Source: Rhipicephalus microplus (lineage: Eukaryota; Arthropoda; Arachnida; Ixodida; Ixodidae). From it: 64,000 nt of DNA. A program made the translations under genes and the position numbers. The notes beneath the pieces were generated by a model. It saw nothing but the letters and a program-made list of their open reading frames with translations. It did not search any database and was not told the DNA's origin. This document shows positions 31,320-41,700 of this stretch, in pieces; the stretch's first letter is position 1; each line of letters begins with the position of its first letter. The stretch spans positions 250,902,092 to 250,966,091 of the forward strand of contig NC_134710.1 of assembly GCF_043290135.1 (NCBI RefSeq), written 5' to 3'.

Positions 31320-32095
31320 CCGTAGCGCAACAGCTTAGGAGTAGTGGCCGCAGAACTCCGCGAACCACCGTGTCGCCAACAAGTCGGCGAGTTCTAAGCG
31401 AGTGACGTCGTTCAGCTCGAGCAAGCGAACGCGAGACCAAACACGGCGCTGCACACGGACTGTTTGCTGCCAGCAAACTTCGAACAGGAGAGCGAGCGTA
31501 CGCTTGGCCGCCGCCACGAACAGCGCCGAGTTGGTTTGGAGCTAGCGCCGAAGAAATCTACGTTAATGCGGCCCTTTCCCACAAACTCGAGCGAGTGCGA
31601 TTGCAGCACGCAAACGCGAGTCCGCCGCCGTGGCCAATAGACGGCGCCAAGCTGCTTGCAACCGACTGACGGGAAAGCCAACTGTAATGGCGACCAATTT
31701 TCATTGAGTTCCGACTCCAGCGAAAGCGCCGCCAGCCCGTGCTGGTGCACTTACAGTGCGCGACATACTATAACCAAGCTCGTTACGAGAACCCGCAACG
31801 TGTTTTCGACGATTCTCAACATAGCGACGAGGTCTCAGCCAAATATCGTGAACCCGGAGCTCATCGCGGCGGCGAAGACAGGCGAGCACTCGATGAGCGA
31901 GCGTACGGGAGGCCGACGGCAATGGTGGCCAATTTCCAGGTTGTCGCAAAGCACAGGCCAACTACAGACGCCCAAGCTGACCTTCGCGGTGAATTTCGTG
32001 CGTGAGATATACAACACGACCGAGCCCGTCGCTGGCAAGCGCCATCCGTATCACACACGTGGCAAGTAGAGTAGAATAAAGAATGATCACTTCTT
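31320..32095. other. CpG-rich segment inside the TIR element
   Basis: Base composition changes to GC-rich with many CG dinucleotides, unlike either flank. Several overlapping short open frames on both strands exist (for example 31656-32069, +), as expected by chance in GC-rich DNA. Partial internal similarity (GTGGCCAAT words near 31631 and 31926) suggests diverged repeats. It may be a captured host promoter or first exon, but I cannot show this. Confidence 0.4.
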
Positions 32096-32654
32096 TGTGA
32101 AAGAATCCAGCGCTGATTTCTGCCCTGAGTCGGACTGAAGTAAACTATCCGATAGGCCTGCTGTCTTCTCGGCCACCATGTTGGCCTTACCAACTGTTGC
32201 CGTCGTGTGTTGGTCGTGACTCTCTTGAAGCCAGAGATATACAGCGTGGCGTGGTGACGTGTCGAGACCTGCCCCAGACGTCATGGGTGCGGCGAAACGT
32301 AATAGCAGCAGCGCACGCTCATCCAAGCGTACACAAAAGCACCACGACGTAATTCCAGATCGTAGAATCCAGGCGGCCGTGGTGGAGCACTCGGAGAGTG
32401 ACGCAACGCGAACCGTCACCAGCAAAATACGGGGAAAGACTGAGCCGGGAGAGGAGGAGGATGGCTAGTGACCTTGGCAATGCTTTGTGCACTATCTGCA
32501 TTTCCCGGGTGGTTCATTCCTTTGGAGCGTGTTTGGAGACTAAGTGGTTTGCACGTCACGTTTCCCTCTGAGGTTACTCCTCAGCAGTCTATCCGTTCAT
32601 CGCGCGCGTCTATTGGGCTCCGTTACTCCTTTTCGGGTAATTTGCCTTAGAGTG
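32096..32654. other. Right part of the TIR element, no gene recognised
   Basis: Moderately GC-rich with short frames only. The last 20 bases are the right inverted terminus (TTTGCCTTAGAGTG at 32641-32654). Confidence 0.5.
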
Positions 32655-34421
32655 TAATAAGCCATATTAGCCCAGAGGAAGTCGACATTTTACCAGTAAC
32701 GACAGGGGAAAAAAGAAAGTTCTAGAAGGAGTGCCAAGACGCAAAGCCGCTGGTGATGATAAAGTAACAATGGACCTGATGAAAGGTGGCGGAGAAATTG
32801 TGTCAGAAAAACTGGCCACCTTATACAAGAAGTGTTCCTTGACGGGAAGGTTACCAGAATCTTGGAAGATAGCCAACATCATTCCATTCATAAGAAAGGA
32901 GACGTAAAGAGTTGAAAAATTTCAGACAGATTAGCTTATGGTTCATTCTCTACGAACTATCTACAAAAATATTAGCTAATAGAATTAAAGCGACATAAAG
33001 CTCAAGCAACCAAAGGACCAGGTGGGTTTTTGTACAGACTGCATGCTCCGCAATTGACGATATTTATACGATTCATCAGGTAATAGAGAAATGTGCGAAA
33101 TACAACGACACCTCTGTACATACCTTCCATTGATGACTAAAATGTGTTTTACTCAGTCGAGACATCACCAGTATTCAGGCACTATGCAATCAGGTCATTG
33201 ACGAACCCTACATAAACGTATTAAAAAAAACGCCAGGCCTGCGCGGAGGCGCAGCACAGTGACAGCGAACGCTAGAAGAGCGGCCTTTCAGAGCCTTTCC
33301 TGAACACTCATTGGGTAACTACTACAAGCACACGTGCTTGATACCCACTAGGGCGTTATCAATATTTTTTTGGGGTAGTAGACCGGCATTCGCTATGCTA
33401 TTTTTTGTCATTCTTTTCAGAAGCGTGGTATCCGCTAAACACTTGCAAGGAATTTTGTGCCAACGGTTCATGCAGTGGCTGATGACGATGAGGAATTATG
33501 TCTGAAGTGGGTATGCGCCACAATTAATAGGAGAACAAGAACATTGGACGGGCCATTCGTTATGCTATTCGCATTGTGCAGTGACTGGTTTTTCTTTCGC
33601 TGTTTTAAAATGTTTTATAAATTATATTAATGCGATTGCTTTCCCGACATCAAGCCTGCCTAGAAAAAGTTTGCCAACAAGTCACAAGCAGTGTTGTAAC
33701 TCAGTGATAGCATACTGGGCTGGCACCCAGCGGACCCGGTTTGGAACCCCACTATGTCATTGGTGCTAGTTGTTTTTCTAATTTCGCTCGATAGGGTTAC
33801 GAAGACGGGTGGTGGCGGCGGCGGACAACTGCGCGTGACCCGAGTTGAGATCTCATAACAGCTTTCGCTGTAAAATAAATCTACAGTGTATTCACAGCCG
33901 CCATAGTGGTCCATAAGGAAAGCAACAGAATTCCGATAAAGAAGGGTGCAAGGCAGGGAGACACGATCTATGCAGTGCTGTTCACCACCTGTGTACAGGT
34001 GGTTTTCATGGCCCTAGATTGGGAAGAGTTAGGAATTAGAGTTAATGGAGAGTACTTTGTAACCTGCGATTCGCTGATGACATTGCCTTGATGAGTAATT
34101 CAGGGGACGAATCATAGCTCATAATTACTCAGCTGGACACGAAATGCAGAAGAGTATACGTCTGAAAATTAATATGCACAAAACTAAATTAATGCGCAAC
34201 AGTCTCGGCAGAAAACAGCTCTTCACGATAGGTGGAGAGACGCTGGAAGTTGTAAAAGTCTACTAAAGAGAGGTAGTATTAGCGGAGCCGACCCATGGGA
34301 GTGAAATAACTAGAATAATAAGGATGGGGTCTATGACTTTCTGCAAGCATTCTCAAATTATGAATGATAATCTTCAAGAGGAAGGTATATAACAGCTGCA
34401 TCTAGCCGGTACTTGCCTTTG
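32655..34421 (+). pseudogene. RTE reverse transcriptase (interrupted by a SINE)
   Basis: Before the SINE: ISPEEVD, a degraded KAAGDDKVTMDLMKGGGE (the PGDD-type lead-in) and LPESWKIANIIPF. After the SINE: HKESNRIPIKKGARQGDTI (motif B') at 33905-33970 and a DDI-type catalytic region disrupted near 34075. The thumb runs through KVYNSCI near 34390-34410. Many stops are present. The sequence ends at 34421 against gypsy C, with the RTE 3' end missing. Confidence 0.75.
33231..33875 (+). mobile_element. Composite tRNA-derived SINE inserted in the RTE
   Basis: The insertion separates two RTE codon runs (INVLK / KIYSV). The left part begins CGCCAGGCCTGCGCGGAGG. A tRNA-like block sits at about 33690-33760: GTAACTCAGTGATAG fits an A box, and CGGTTTGGAACCCC fits a B box/T-arm. 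The tail ends CAGCTTTCGCTGTAAAATAAA, which resembles the tail of the SINEs near 55200 and 53507. The 5' half (33231-33680) before the tRNA part is unusual for a SINE and may be a second fused element. Confidence 0.65.
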
Positions 34422-35362
34422 TCCGCGCGAATGCTTTTTTGCCGCTCTTGATCATGCGCAGTAAAGGTCTTTGCAAGCTCTCGACACTCTTCAGCAAGCT
34501 TGGCTGCAGCAGAAATAGGTGCCTACTCAGACGAATCTGGCTTGTACGGAAGTATCGTGTCGATTGTGTGTGACGGGTGCCTTCCATATAATAAAAAGAA
34601 AGGTGAAAAGCCAGTGGTGCTCTGAGGGGTGGAGTTATATGCGTAGATGACGAAGGGTAGAATGGAATCCCAATTTGTGTGATCGGCGGCGACGTACTTG
34701 GAGAGCATGTCGCCGAGCGTACGGTTGAAGCGTTCGGTGAGGCCATTCGTCTCCGGGTGGTAGGCAGCAGTTTTGCGGTGAACAACGTTGCACTCTTTGA
34801 GAATGGCTTCAACGATTTCAGATAGGAAGACACGGCCTCGGTCACTGAGCAGTTCCTGGGATGGACCGTGTCGCAGATTGAATCGTTGGAGCAGAAAAGA
34901 GGCCACATCGCTCGCTGTAGCCGCGGGGAGAGCGGCCGTTTCGGCGTATCGCGTGAGATGGTCCACAGCGACAATGGCCCAGCGGTTACCAGCTGAAGTT
35001 AGTGGAAATGGCCCATACAAATTGATGCCAACGCGCCTAAAGGGCCTGGCAGGGCAAGGTAGAGGTTGCAGACCTACAGGCGACAGGTCCGTTGAAGCTT
35101 TGCGGCGCTCATAATCTATGCAGGAGTGAACGAATTTCTGCACGTAGCGGTGCATGCCGCGCCAAAAGTACCGTTGGTGAATGCGGTGGTAAGTCTTCGA
35201 TACCCCGGAGTGCGCACATTGCGGATCAGAATGAAAGAATTCGCATATGTCAGAGCGCAGACTGCGAGGTATGACTAGTTGCCACTGGTGGCCGTCACCG
35301 TTGTAATTGCGCCTATGGAGGAGGTCGTCACGAACGGCGAAATGGTGGGCTTGACGACGCAA
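34422..35362 (-). pseudogene. gypsy C integrase
   Basis: The zinc domain reads [17 protein letters not shown] ... CIDYERRK, where the second Cys of the expected CX2C is Tyr. The core has [10 protein letters not shown] (first Asp), LSDRGRVF (second Asp) and [15 protein letters not shown] (Glu), so the DDE triad is complete. The frame is open to 34523. The tail (SLAEECRELAKTF-like) continues in another frame to about 34422 and stops there without a C-terminal domain. Confidence 0.85.
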
Positions 35363-35415
35363 CGTGCGAGGGGTGGAGTGAATGGTTCAGTCAGCAAGTC
35401 TATCAGTGAGGCAAT

Positions 35416-35970
35416 TCATTGATCCTTGCACTGTTCAGTAGCAATGGTATGAATGCTAATCGAAGAAATGGCAAGCTGAGACGCTGAGTTGTTGGCATTG
35501 TCGTCAGGAAAGGGAGAGCACGGCAGGGCGTCGGCGTCAGCATGTTGCCTTCCATTGCGGTACAGCACGCGGATGTCGTAGTCTTGCAGGCGAAGTGCCC
35601 ACCGGGCGAGACGGCCTGAGGGATCTTTCAATGACGACAACCAGCATCGTGCGTGATGGTCGGTGACGATATCAAATGGGCGACCATACAAATAAGGTCG
35701 GAACTTTGTAAGTGCCCAGACGATTGCCAAACATTCTTTCTCGGTGACTGTGTAATTAGTCTCGGCTTTAGTAAGCGTACGGCTTGCATACGCCACGACA
35801 TATTCCGGGAACCCTGGTTTGCACTGCGCAAGGACAGCGCCGAGGCCGACACCACTGGCATCCGTGTGTACCTCTGTAGGGGCCGTAAGGTCGTAGTGGC
35901 GGAGTATGGGAGGCGACGTCAACAAACGATGAAGTGTTGTGAAAGCGTTGCCACACTGTGATGACCACGA
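35416..35970 (-). pseudogene. gypsy C RNase H
   Basis: The frame 35925-35416 is open over 169 codons. It has [16 protein letters not shown] (catalytic Asp), [30 protein letters not shown] and [13 protein letters not shown]. This is the typical gypsy RNase H and its linker toward integrase. Confidence 0.85.
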
Positions 35971-36560
35971 ATGGAGAGGCCCGTTACTTCCGGGGAGCTT
36001 CGTCAGCGGCGATATGATAGTAGCGAAGTTTCGAATGAATCGCCGAAAGTAGGAACACTGTCCTACGAAACTGCGCAGTTACTTGACGGATATTGGCTTG
36101 GGGAACTCGGTCACGGCCCGAAGCTTGGCTGGATCAGGGAGAATTCCATCCTTGGACACGACGTAGCCGAGTATTGTCAGCTGCCGAGCTGCAAATCAGC
36201 ACTTCTTTAGGTTCAGTTGCAGACTGACGTCACTCAGACGCGTCAAAACATGTCGAAGGCGTTGAAGATGCGTCGAGAAGTCCAGAGTGATAACCACGAC
36301 GTCATCGAGGTAGCACAGGCACGTGTGCCATTTCAGGTCACACAGAACAGTATCCATCATGCGCTCAAAGGTGGCGGGCGCATTGCACAGCCCAAACGAC
36401 ATGACGTTGCATTCGTACAAGCCGTCGGGGGTGACAAAGCGGTCTTCGGTCGAGCGTCCTCAGCCATAGGTACTTGCCAGTACCCTGAGCGCAAATCGAG
36501 GGATGAAAAGAATTCTGCTCCTTGCAGGCTGTCAATCGCGTCATCTATCCGCGATAGTGG
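35971..36560 (-). pseudogene. gypsy C reverse transcriptase, second half
   Basis: The frame 36420-36196 contains [15 protein letters not shown] and the catalytic CYLDDVVVI with both aspartates. Before it (36560-36420) the motif A region is readable in broken frames. After it, FAARQLTILGYVVSKDG and YFRRFIRNF can be followed to 35971 across stops. Confidence 0.8.
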
Positions 36561-37622
36561 CTACACGTCCTTACAAGTGATCTTGTTGAGGCATTGGTAG
36601 CCCACACAGAACAGCCCAGAACCGTCCTTCTTCGTGACGAGAACTACAGGAGACGCCCAGGGGCTGCTAGAGGGGCGAATAACATCGCGGCGAAGCATGT
36701 CGTCGACTTGCTCGTTGATTACACAGCGTTCAGTGGGCGATGCGCGATATGGACGTTGCCGCAGTGGTGGCTGTGCGCCTGTGTCGACGCGATGCGTAAC
36801 GGTGGATGTGCGGCCGAGAGAAGGTTGAGTGACATCGAAAGAAGAGCGGAATTCTTCCAACAGGCTCAGAAGGTGGGAACGCTGGCCCGGCGTAAGGTTG
36901 TCGGGAATGGAGGGACCGGATGCATCATCGGATAATGAAGCAGATGTCGAAACAGCACTAAGCGTACAGGAACTTGAGCAGTGCATGTCATCGGGTTGAT
37001 CCTTAACTTGCGCGTCTTCGATGAATTCCACGCTGCCGAGACATTCCCCTCGCACCAACGTAACGCTGTACGGGGATGAGTTCACAACAAAAATAGTTGT
37101 GCTGCCGTGAGTGAGTTGCACAGTCGCGAAAGGAAACAGCAAGTCTTTTTTTATGAAAACACGATGAGATGGCGAAATAAGTGCTGCGGTGTCAGAAAGG
37201 TTTGCACTGTAAAGCGACACCACCGCGGACGAGTTTGCAGGCACTTGAGTGTCGTCTCCGACGAGTAACTTGCTTGCAGCAGATGGACTGTCGGCCGGCG
37301 TCAAAGAAGAGAATTGGTTGAGTTCTATTTCTGCTGGTGCGCAATGAATAACGGCGTCGTGGAGGGAGAGAAAATCCCATCCTAGGATGACGTCTTGAGA
37401 GCATGAAGGAATTATGATGAATTCGACCGCATACATCACGTCCTGAATCATAAGGCGGGCTGTGCACATCGCTGTAGGGTGAATGCTTTGGGCGCTGACT
37501 GTACAAAGGGAGAGACCGAAAAGCGGCGTGGTCACCTTGCGCAGTAATCGGCTAAGCTTTGCGTCCGTGACGGATACGGTTGCTCCAGTATCTACAAGGG
37601 CAGATGCACGAACGCCATCCAC
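36561..37622 (-). pseudogene. gypsy C protease and RT N-terminus
   Basis: A 353-codon open frame. SALVDTGATVSVTDAKL near its start (37595-37545) is an intact Asp-Thr-Gly protease site, and CSQDVILGWDFLS is the matching C-terminal strand. After a linker of about 150 residues the RT begins with RPYRASPTER, DVIRPSSSPWASPVVLVTKKDG and CVGYQCLNKIT. The stop at 36561-36563 cuts the RT before motif A. Confidence 0.88.
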
Positions 37623-37639
37623 AAGAACGCCTATCGCGT

Positions 37640-38637
37640 TCGAAGACCTTTCCTGAGGGCTTCCGCAGTTCGACAGCGTCGCAGCTCTTGCCTCGTGGAC
37701 TGCGACGACTAGTTTTCCTGGTCACCCTTGAGTGGACGTGGCCGCATCGGTGACAGTGAGCGACGTCGCGGAGATGGTGAACGGCGGGTAGACAGAGCGG
37801 GGCGGGACGACGGTGACATAGGCGGCGGTTGGTCATAAGAGCTGCTTGATCGGCTGGGAAAGTAGAAGGCGACCTGCGGTTGCTGCACATGATTGCAATA
37901 GCGTGCTACATGACCGACGCAACCACAAGCAAGGCAGATAGGGCGATTGTCAGCAGTGCGCCATCGGTTCGCGGGTCCCATCCATATCGCAGAACGCGAT
38001 GGGCGAGCCGGCTGCTGATATGAGTGCATGGTGGGCGGCACTCGGGGCACGTGGGTGACGCCGGCACATGTAGGTGACACAGTTTCTCCGAAGGCGTGGG
38101 ACCTCGCGACGGTTTCGGTGTAACTTAGGAGAACAGCCACAGAAATCGGTGGGGGCGGCCTGGTGACAACATGGGCGTAGCTTAGTGGCGCAGATACAGG
38201 AGGCGGCTGGTGGTATTCAGGAACGACCTCCGTGATTTTCTGCTGAATAGCTCGGCGGAGCGGAGGTAGAAGTGTACTTGATGGTTGTTGAGCATGTTGC
38301 GGGAAGAAAAAGCCAGTAAAGAGACCTGGCGGGCAACTTCCTCACGCACGAACGACTTGATTTCGGCGAGCAAGGTTGTGTGGTCAGGAACTGGTGACAA
38401 GGCTGAGAGATCAGCATGACGTGGTGGTGGTCGACGGGTCATCAAGCGCTGCCGCTGCAGCTCGTCGTAATTTTGGCATAATGTAATGACTTCTGCCACA
38501 GTGCGGGGGTTCTTTGCCATGAGCATGGTGAAGGCATCGTCGGCGATGCCTTTTAGAACATGCATGATTTTGTCAGCCTCTGACATGTTCAGGTCGACTT
38601 TCTTGCACAAGTCAAGGATGTCCTCGATGTAACTTGT
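37640..38637 (-). pseudogene. gypsy C gag, C-terminal part
   Basis: Begins at the LINE D insertion (TSYIEDIL across 38637-38610). It continues with DLNMSEADKIMHVLKGI, a common gypsy gag segment, and NPRTVAEVITLC. The frame 38140-37709 carries one zinc knuckle, CLACGCVGHVARYC, near 37895-37936. Frameshifts fall at about 38170 and 37700. Confidence 0.8.
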
Positions 38638-39167
38638 CCCCGCCGGGGTGCCTACGCAAGTAGGCGTTTGGTGTGTAGCGACACCACGGACCCGAGCTAA
38701 CGGGGGTGTTTTGACTCCCTCCCACGCCTAGCCGTGCGTGGCTTTGCCATGTCCGGGGAAAAGGGAATCCTGGGGGTTGAGCCGACGCCGGGTGATTGGA
38801 CCTTTAAGGCCCCCCGGCAGAAGCAACACACCTCTTTGGCCCCAGCTTCATGCACACGGCACCCCTGGGCTGACCCACCCAGAGGAAATCGGCAGTCGCC
38901 TTTTCCTATCTCTCTCTCCCTACATCTTCGTCTTTATTTCTCACTTTTTATTTGTCCTGTCATCTTCTCTCTTCTGTTTACTTCCGATCTTTCCTGGCAG
39001 CAAGGGTTAACCTTGTGTATGTGCTCTGTCTTGGGCACAATATATTTGGTTATAGTGGCTGTGTACAGCTGACGTTGACATGCCCATACAATTTTTGGGC
39101 CTGTCACATCCCCGTGTTGGGCTCCATGGTGGCTGGCTGGCATGGCTGCCGAATTCACTTCTATTTT
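38638..39167 (+). promoter_or_regulatory. LINE D 5' untranslated leader
   Basis: About 530 bp from the CCCCGCCGGGG start to the ORF1 ATG. Non-truncated LINEs carry an internal promoter here. I see no clear TATA box, as expected for these elements. Short frames inside it lack domains. Confidence 0.6.
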
Positions 39168-40486
39168 ATGGATTTTACTTCTCTTCCTTCACAGCACGAT
39201 CGCCCTCTCTCGAAGAGAGGGCGCCCCGAAGATATTTCCAGTTATTTCAAAAAACCAAAACAAACTTTCCCCGCTACCATGTAATTCACTGCGAAACTGC
39301 TGAAAAGAATGCCAGAACAATCTCTCCTCATGTTGTCTCCAAATGCCTCACCACTGCACTTGGCCCAGGTTACCAGGCTACAAGAATGGCCAGTGGGGAT
39401 CTCCTCCTTGAAGTAAAAAGTCAGGCCCAGTATGTAAACTTCTCGAAACTAGAATCGTTTGGAAACATCCCTATTTCAATATCACCACACCGTTCCCTCA
39501 ACACTTCCCGAGGCGTTGTGTCCGATCAAGACTTGCTTGGTCTGACTGAAGCTGAGCTCCTCGAGGGTTGGAAGGACCAGCAGGTGACACAAGTTCAAAA
39601 AATAAAAATCAGGCGTGATGAGACAGAAGTCCCCACAAAAACATATAATTGTGACATTTTGCACCAGTACTCTGCCTGACCATCTCAAAACCGGGTACTT
39701 GAAGTTGAATGTACTACCCTACATTCCCAACCCAAGACGTTGCTTTAAATGCCAGCGTTTTGGACACGGCTCTCAAAGTTGCCGCGGCCAACTCACCTGT
39801 GCAAAGTGCGCCACCACAGGACACACCAAAGATGATTGCAAGGTGGACGATGGGGCCCACTGCGCAAATCGCGATGGTGCCCACCCCGCGTACTCTCGAA
39901 CATGTCCAACATGGAAAAAGGAAAAGGAAATATACACTATCAAAATCACACAAACCTAACCTACCGAGAAGCTCAACAACAAGTATCCGGATTTTTCACT
40001 AATAAACCATCGTTCGCCAATGTAGTGCAACAGGGGGCAGCACTACAACGGCCTGCGGCAGCTGCCCATGCCAGGCATAGTGTGCCCAGGCGGTTGCCAA
40101 TGCCCCCACCCACGGTGTGAACAGCCAAGGCTGCCCTGCCACTTGTCCTCACGGCCACACCCACGGCTGCTGCAAGCTCTTGCAGCGGCCAGGGTATCCC
40201 AGCAACAAAACAGGTCCCCTCGACCTATAGCCCGAGAGGACCAAAGGTTTCGCCCCCCGAGGTGTAGGAGACCCCAGGGTCGGCCGATATGAAGGCCTCG
40301 TCTCACCAGGCGAGGCTCCAAGCTCGAAACACCAGCTCGCAAATACGGACATGCAGTACCTCTGAGGAGGCAATGGACACCACGGTACCCCTGGTGCCGA
40401 AAGATCGGCGTAGCTCCCTGGAGCGCGCCAAAAGAAATAAAAAGCCAATAACGGGCCCGACAACGGCCCTGTTCTTTGAGTCTTAA
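39168..40486 (+). pseudogene. LINE D ORF1 (gag-like RNA-binding protein), two frameshifts
   Basis: Start at 39168 (MDFTSLPSQH). The frame moves near 39255-39284 into FPRYHVIHCETAEKNART and near 39650 into LKLNVLPYIPNPRRCFKCQ. Two knuckles, CFKCQRFGHGSQSC and CAKCATTGHTKDDC, are intact. A third (CANRDGAHPAYSRTC) has lost a Cys. The C-terminal piece 40366-40486 reads EEAMDTTVPLVPKDR. ORF1 proteins of this group coat LINE RNA. Confidence 0.85.
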
Positions 40487-40547
40487 CGTTTAGCCTAACA
40501 AGCAGACACACCCATTTTTTTACACACAGCACTACATTACCCCCAAT

Positions 40548-41700
40548 ATGGCAACACAAATAATACATTGGAATGTCAGAGGACTGCTCAGAAACCTCGA
40601 TGATGTTCAAGAGCTCTTTTGTAAACATTCGCCGAAAGTTCTGTGTGTACAGGAAGCTCATTTTAAATCTAAAAACACGAATTTTTTTGCGTCGCTATGT
40701 TCTCTTCCGAAAGGACAGAGATGATGCTGCGGCGTCATCCGGCGATGTAGCCATTATTGTTAATCAAAAAGTAGCATGCACACATTTACCACTACAAACA
40801 ACTCTAGAGGCAGGAGCTGTTCGAGCAGTTTTTTTCAACAAGCTCGTCACCATCTGCTCTCTGTACATATCCCCACACCACCGTCTTGAAAAACGAGAAT
40901 TCCAGTCCTTAATAGAGCAACTACCTGAACCTTATCTGGTCCTTGGTGACCTGAATGCTCATAGCAGTCTATGGGGTGAATCTCGCTGCGACGCACGAGG
41001 TCGTCTCATTGAACAGTTCCTTTTTTTTCCTCCAGTGCCTGTCTGTTGAATAGGAAAGAGGCAACATATTATAACCTTGCCAACAAAACCTACTCTTCCA
41101 TAGACCTCAGCATCGCATCTCCTTCCCTTGTACCATTACTCCAATGGAAAGTTCTAAATAATCCCTATGGAAGTGACCATTTTCCTGTCGTTTTGAGTAC
41201 ACAAACATCAGACGAATGTCCTCCACGAGTTCCCAAATGGCTTATACACAAAGCCGACTGGGAACAGTTTCATAACAATGCTCAGTTATGTTGGACTGAC
41301 ATATGTGGGTTAAGCATAGATGAAGCTGTGCAGTACTTCACGCCTTTTCTAAGTGACGCAGCAGCCAGGTGCATACCACAAACATCTGGAATGCCCGGCA
41401 AACGACACGTCCCATGGTGGAACACAGAGCGTCGTAATGCGCGAAAGGAACAGAACAGGGCATGGAGGTTGCTTCGGAACTCACCAACAGCCGAAAATCT
41501 TGACACCTTCAAGAAAATAAAGTCTCAAGGCAGGAGAACGCGTCGGCAGGCCAGAAGAGAAAGCTGGCAGAAGTTTTTGTCAGGGATCAATTCATACACA
41601 CAGGAGGCTAAAGTCTGGAACATGGTCGGTAGGATAGCAGGAAAACAAGTACACACACTTCCACTCGTAAACACTCAAGGTGATACCTTGGAAGATCAGG
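40548..41700 (+). pseudogene. LINE D ORF2 endonuclease domain
   Basis: Start at 40548 (MATQIIHWNVRGL), where the Asn of WNVRG and the Glu of VQEAH are catalytic in the endonuclease fold. Two stops near 40722 and a frameshift move the frame to 40740-41040, with LVLGDLNAHSSLWG holding the GDxN motif. A second shift near 41035 leads to SIDLSIAS and GSDHFPVVL, the final catalytic Asp-His pair. All catalytic motifs are visible but lie in three frames. Confidence 0.85.

Larger units (their letters stand above)
30210..32654. mobile_element. TIR element with TA target duplication, 2445 bp, no transposase seen
   Basis: The left end reads CACTCTAAGACAAA and the right end is the complement of CACTCTAAGGCAAA. 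TA lies outside both (30208-30209, 32655-32656). Removing one TA and the element restores the RTE codons ATC GTA ATA AGC, so the boundaries are exact. The CACT terminus with 2-bp TA duplication could fit CMC (CACTA/Mirage-like) or Tc1/mariner-like transposition; no transposase frame decides it. The interior holds a subterminal repeat, a duplicated exon-like cassette and a CpG-rich segment. Confidence 0.8.
22530..34421 (+). mobile_element. RTE-type LINE, near full length, split by four insertions
   Basis: RTE sequence is present as 22530-23078, 23654-24613, 30202-30209, 32655-33230 and 33876-34421. The joins are supported by reading frame: across the gypsy B and TIR-element sites the restored codons read NNDDIVISHISPEEV; across the MITE site they read NIKVVQAY; across the SINE site they read INVLKKIYS. 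Without the inserts the element is about 2.6 kb. It ends at 34421 inside the thumb region, where gypsy C begins. In-frame stops show it was already inactive. Confidence 0.85.

Noticed and set aside
31656..32069. Plus-strand frame of 137 codons in the CpG-rich block
   Set aside because: GC-rich DNA has few stop codons, and five other frames are open here as well. No motif is seen.
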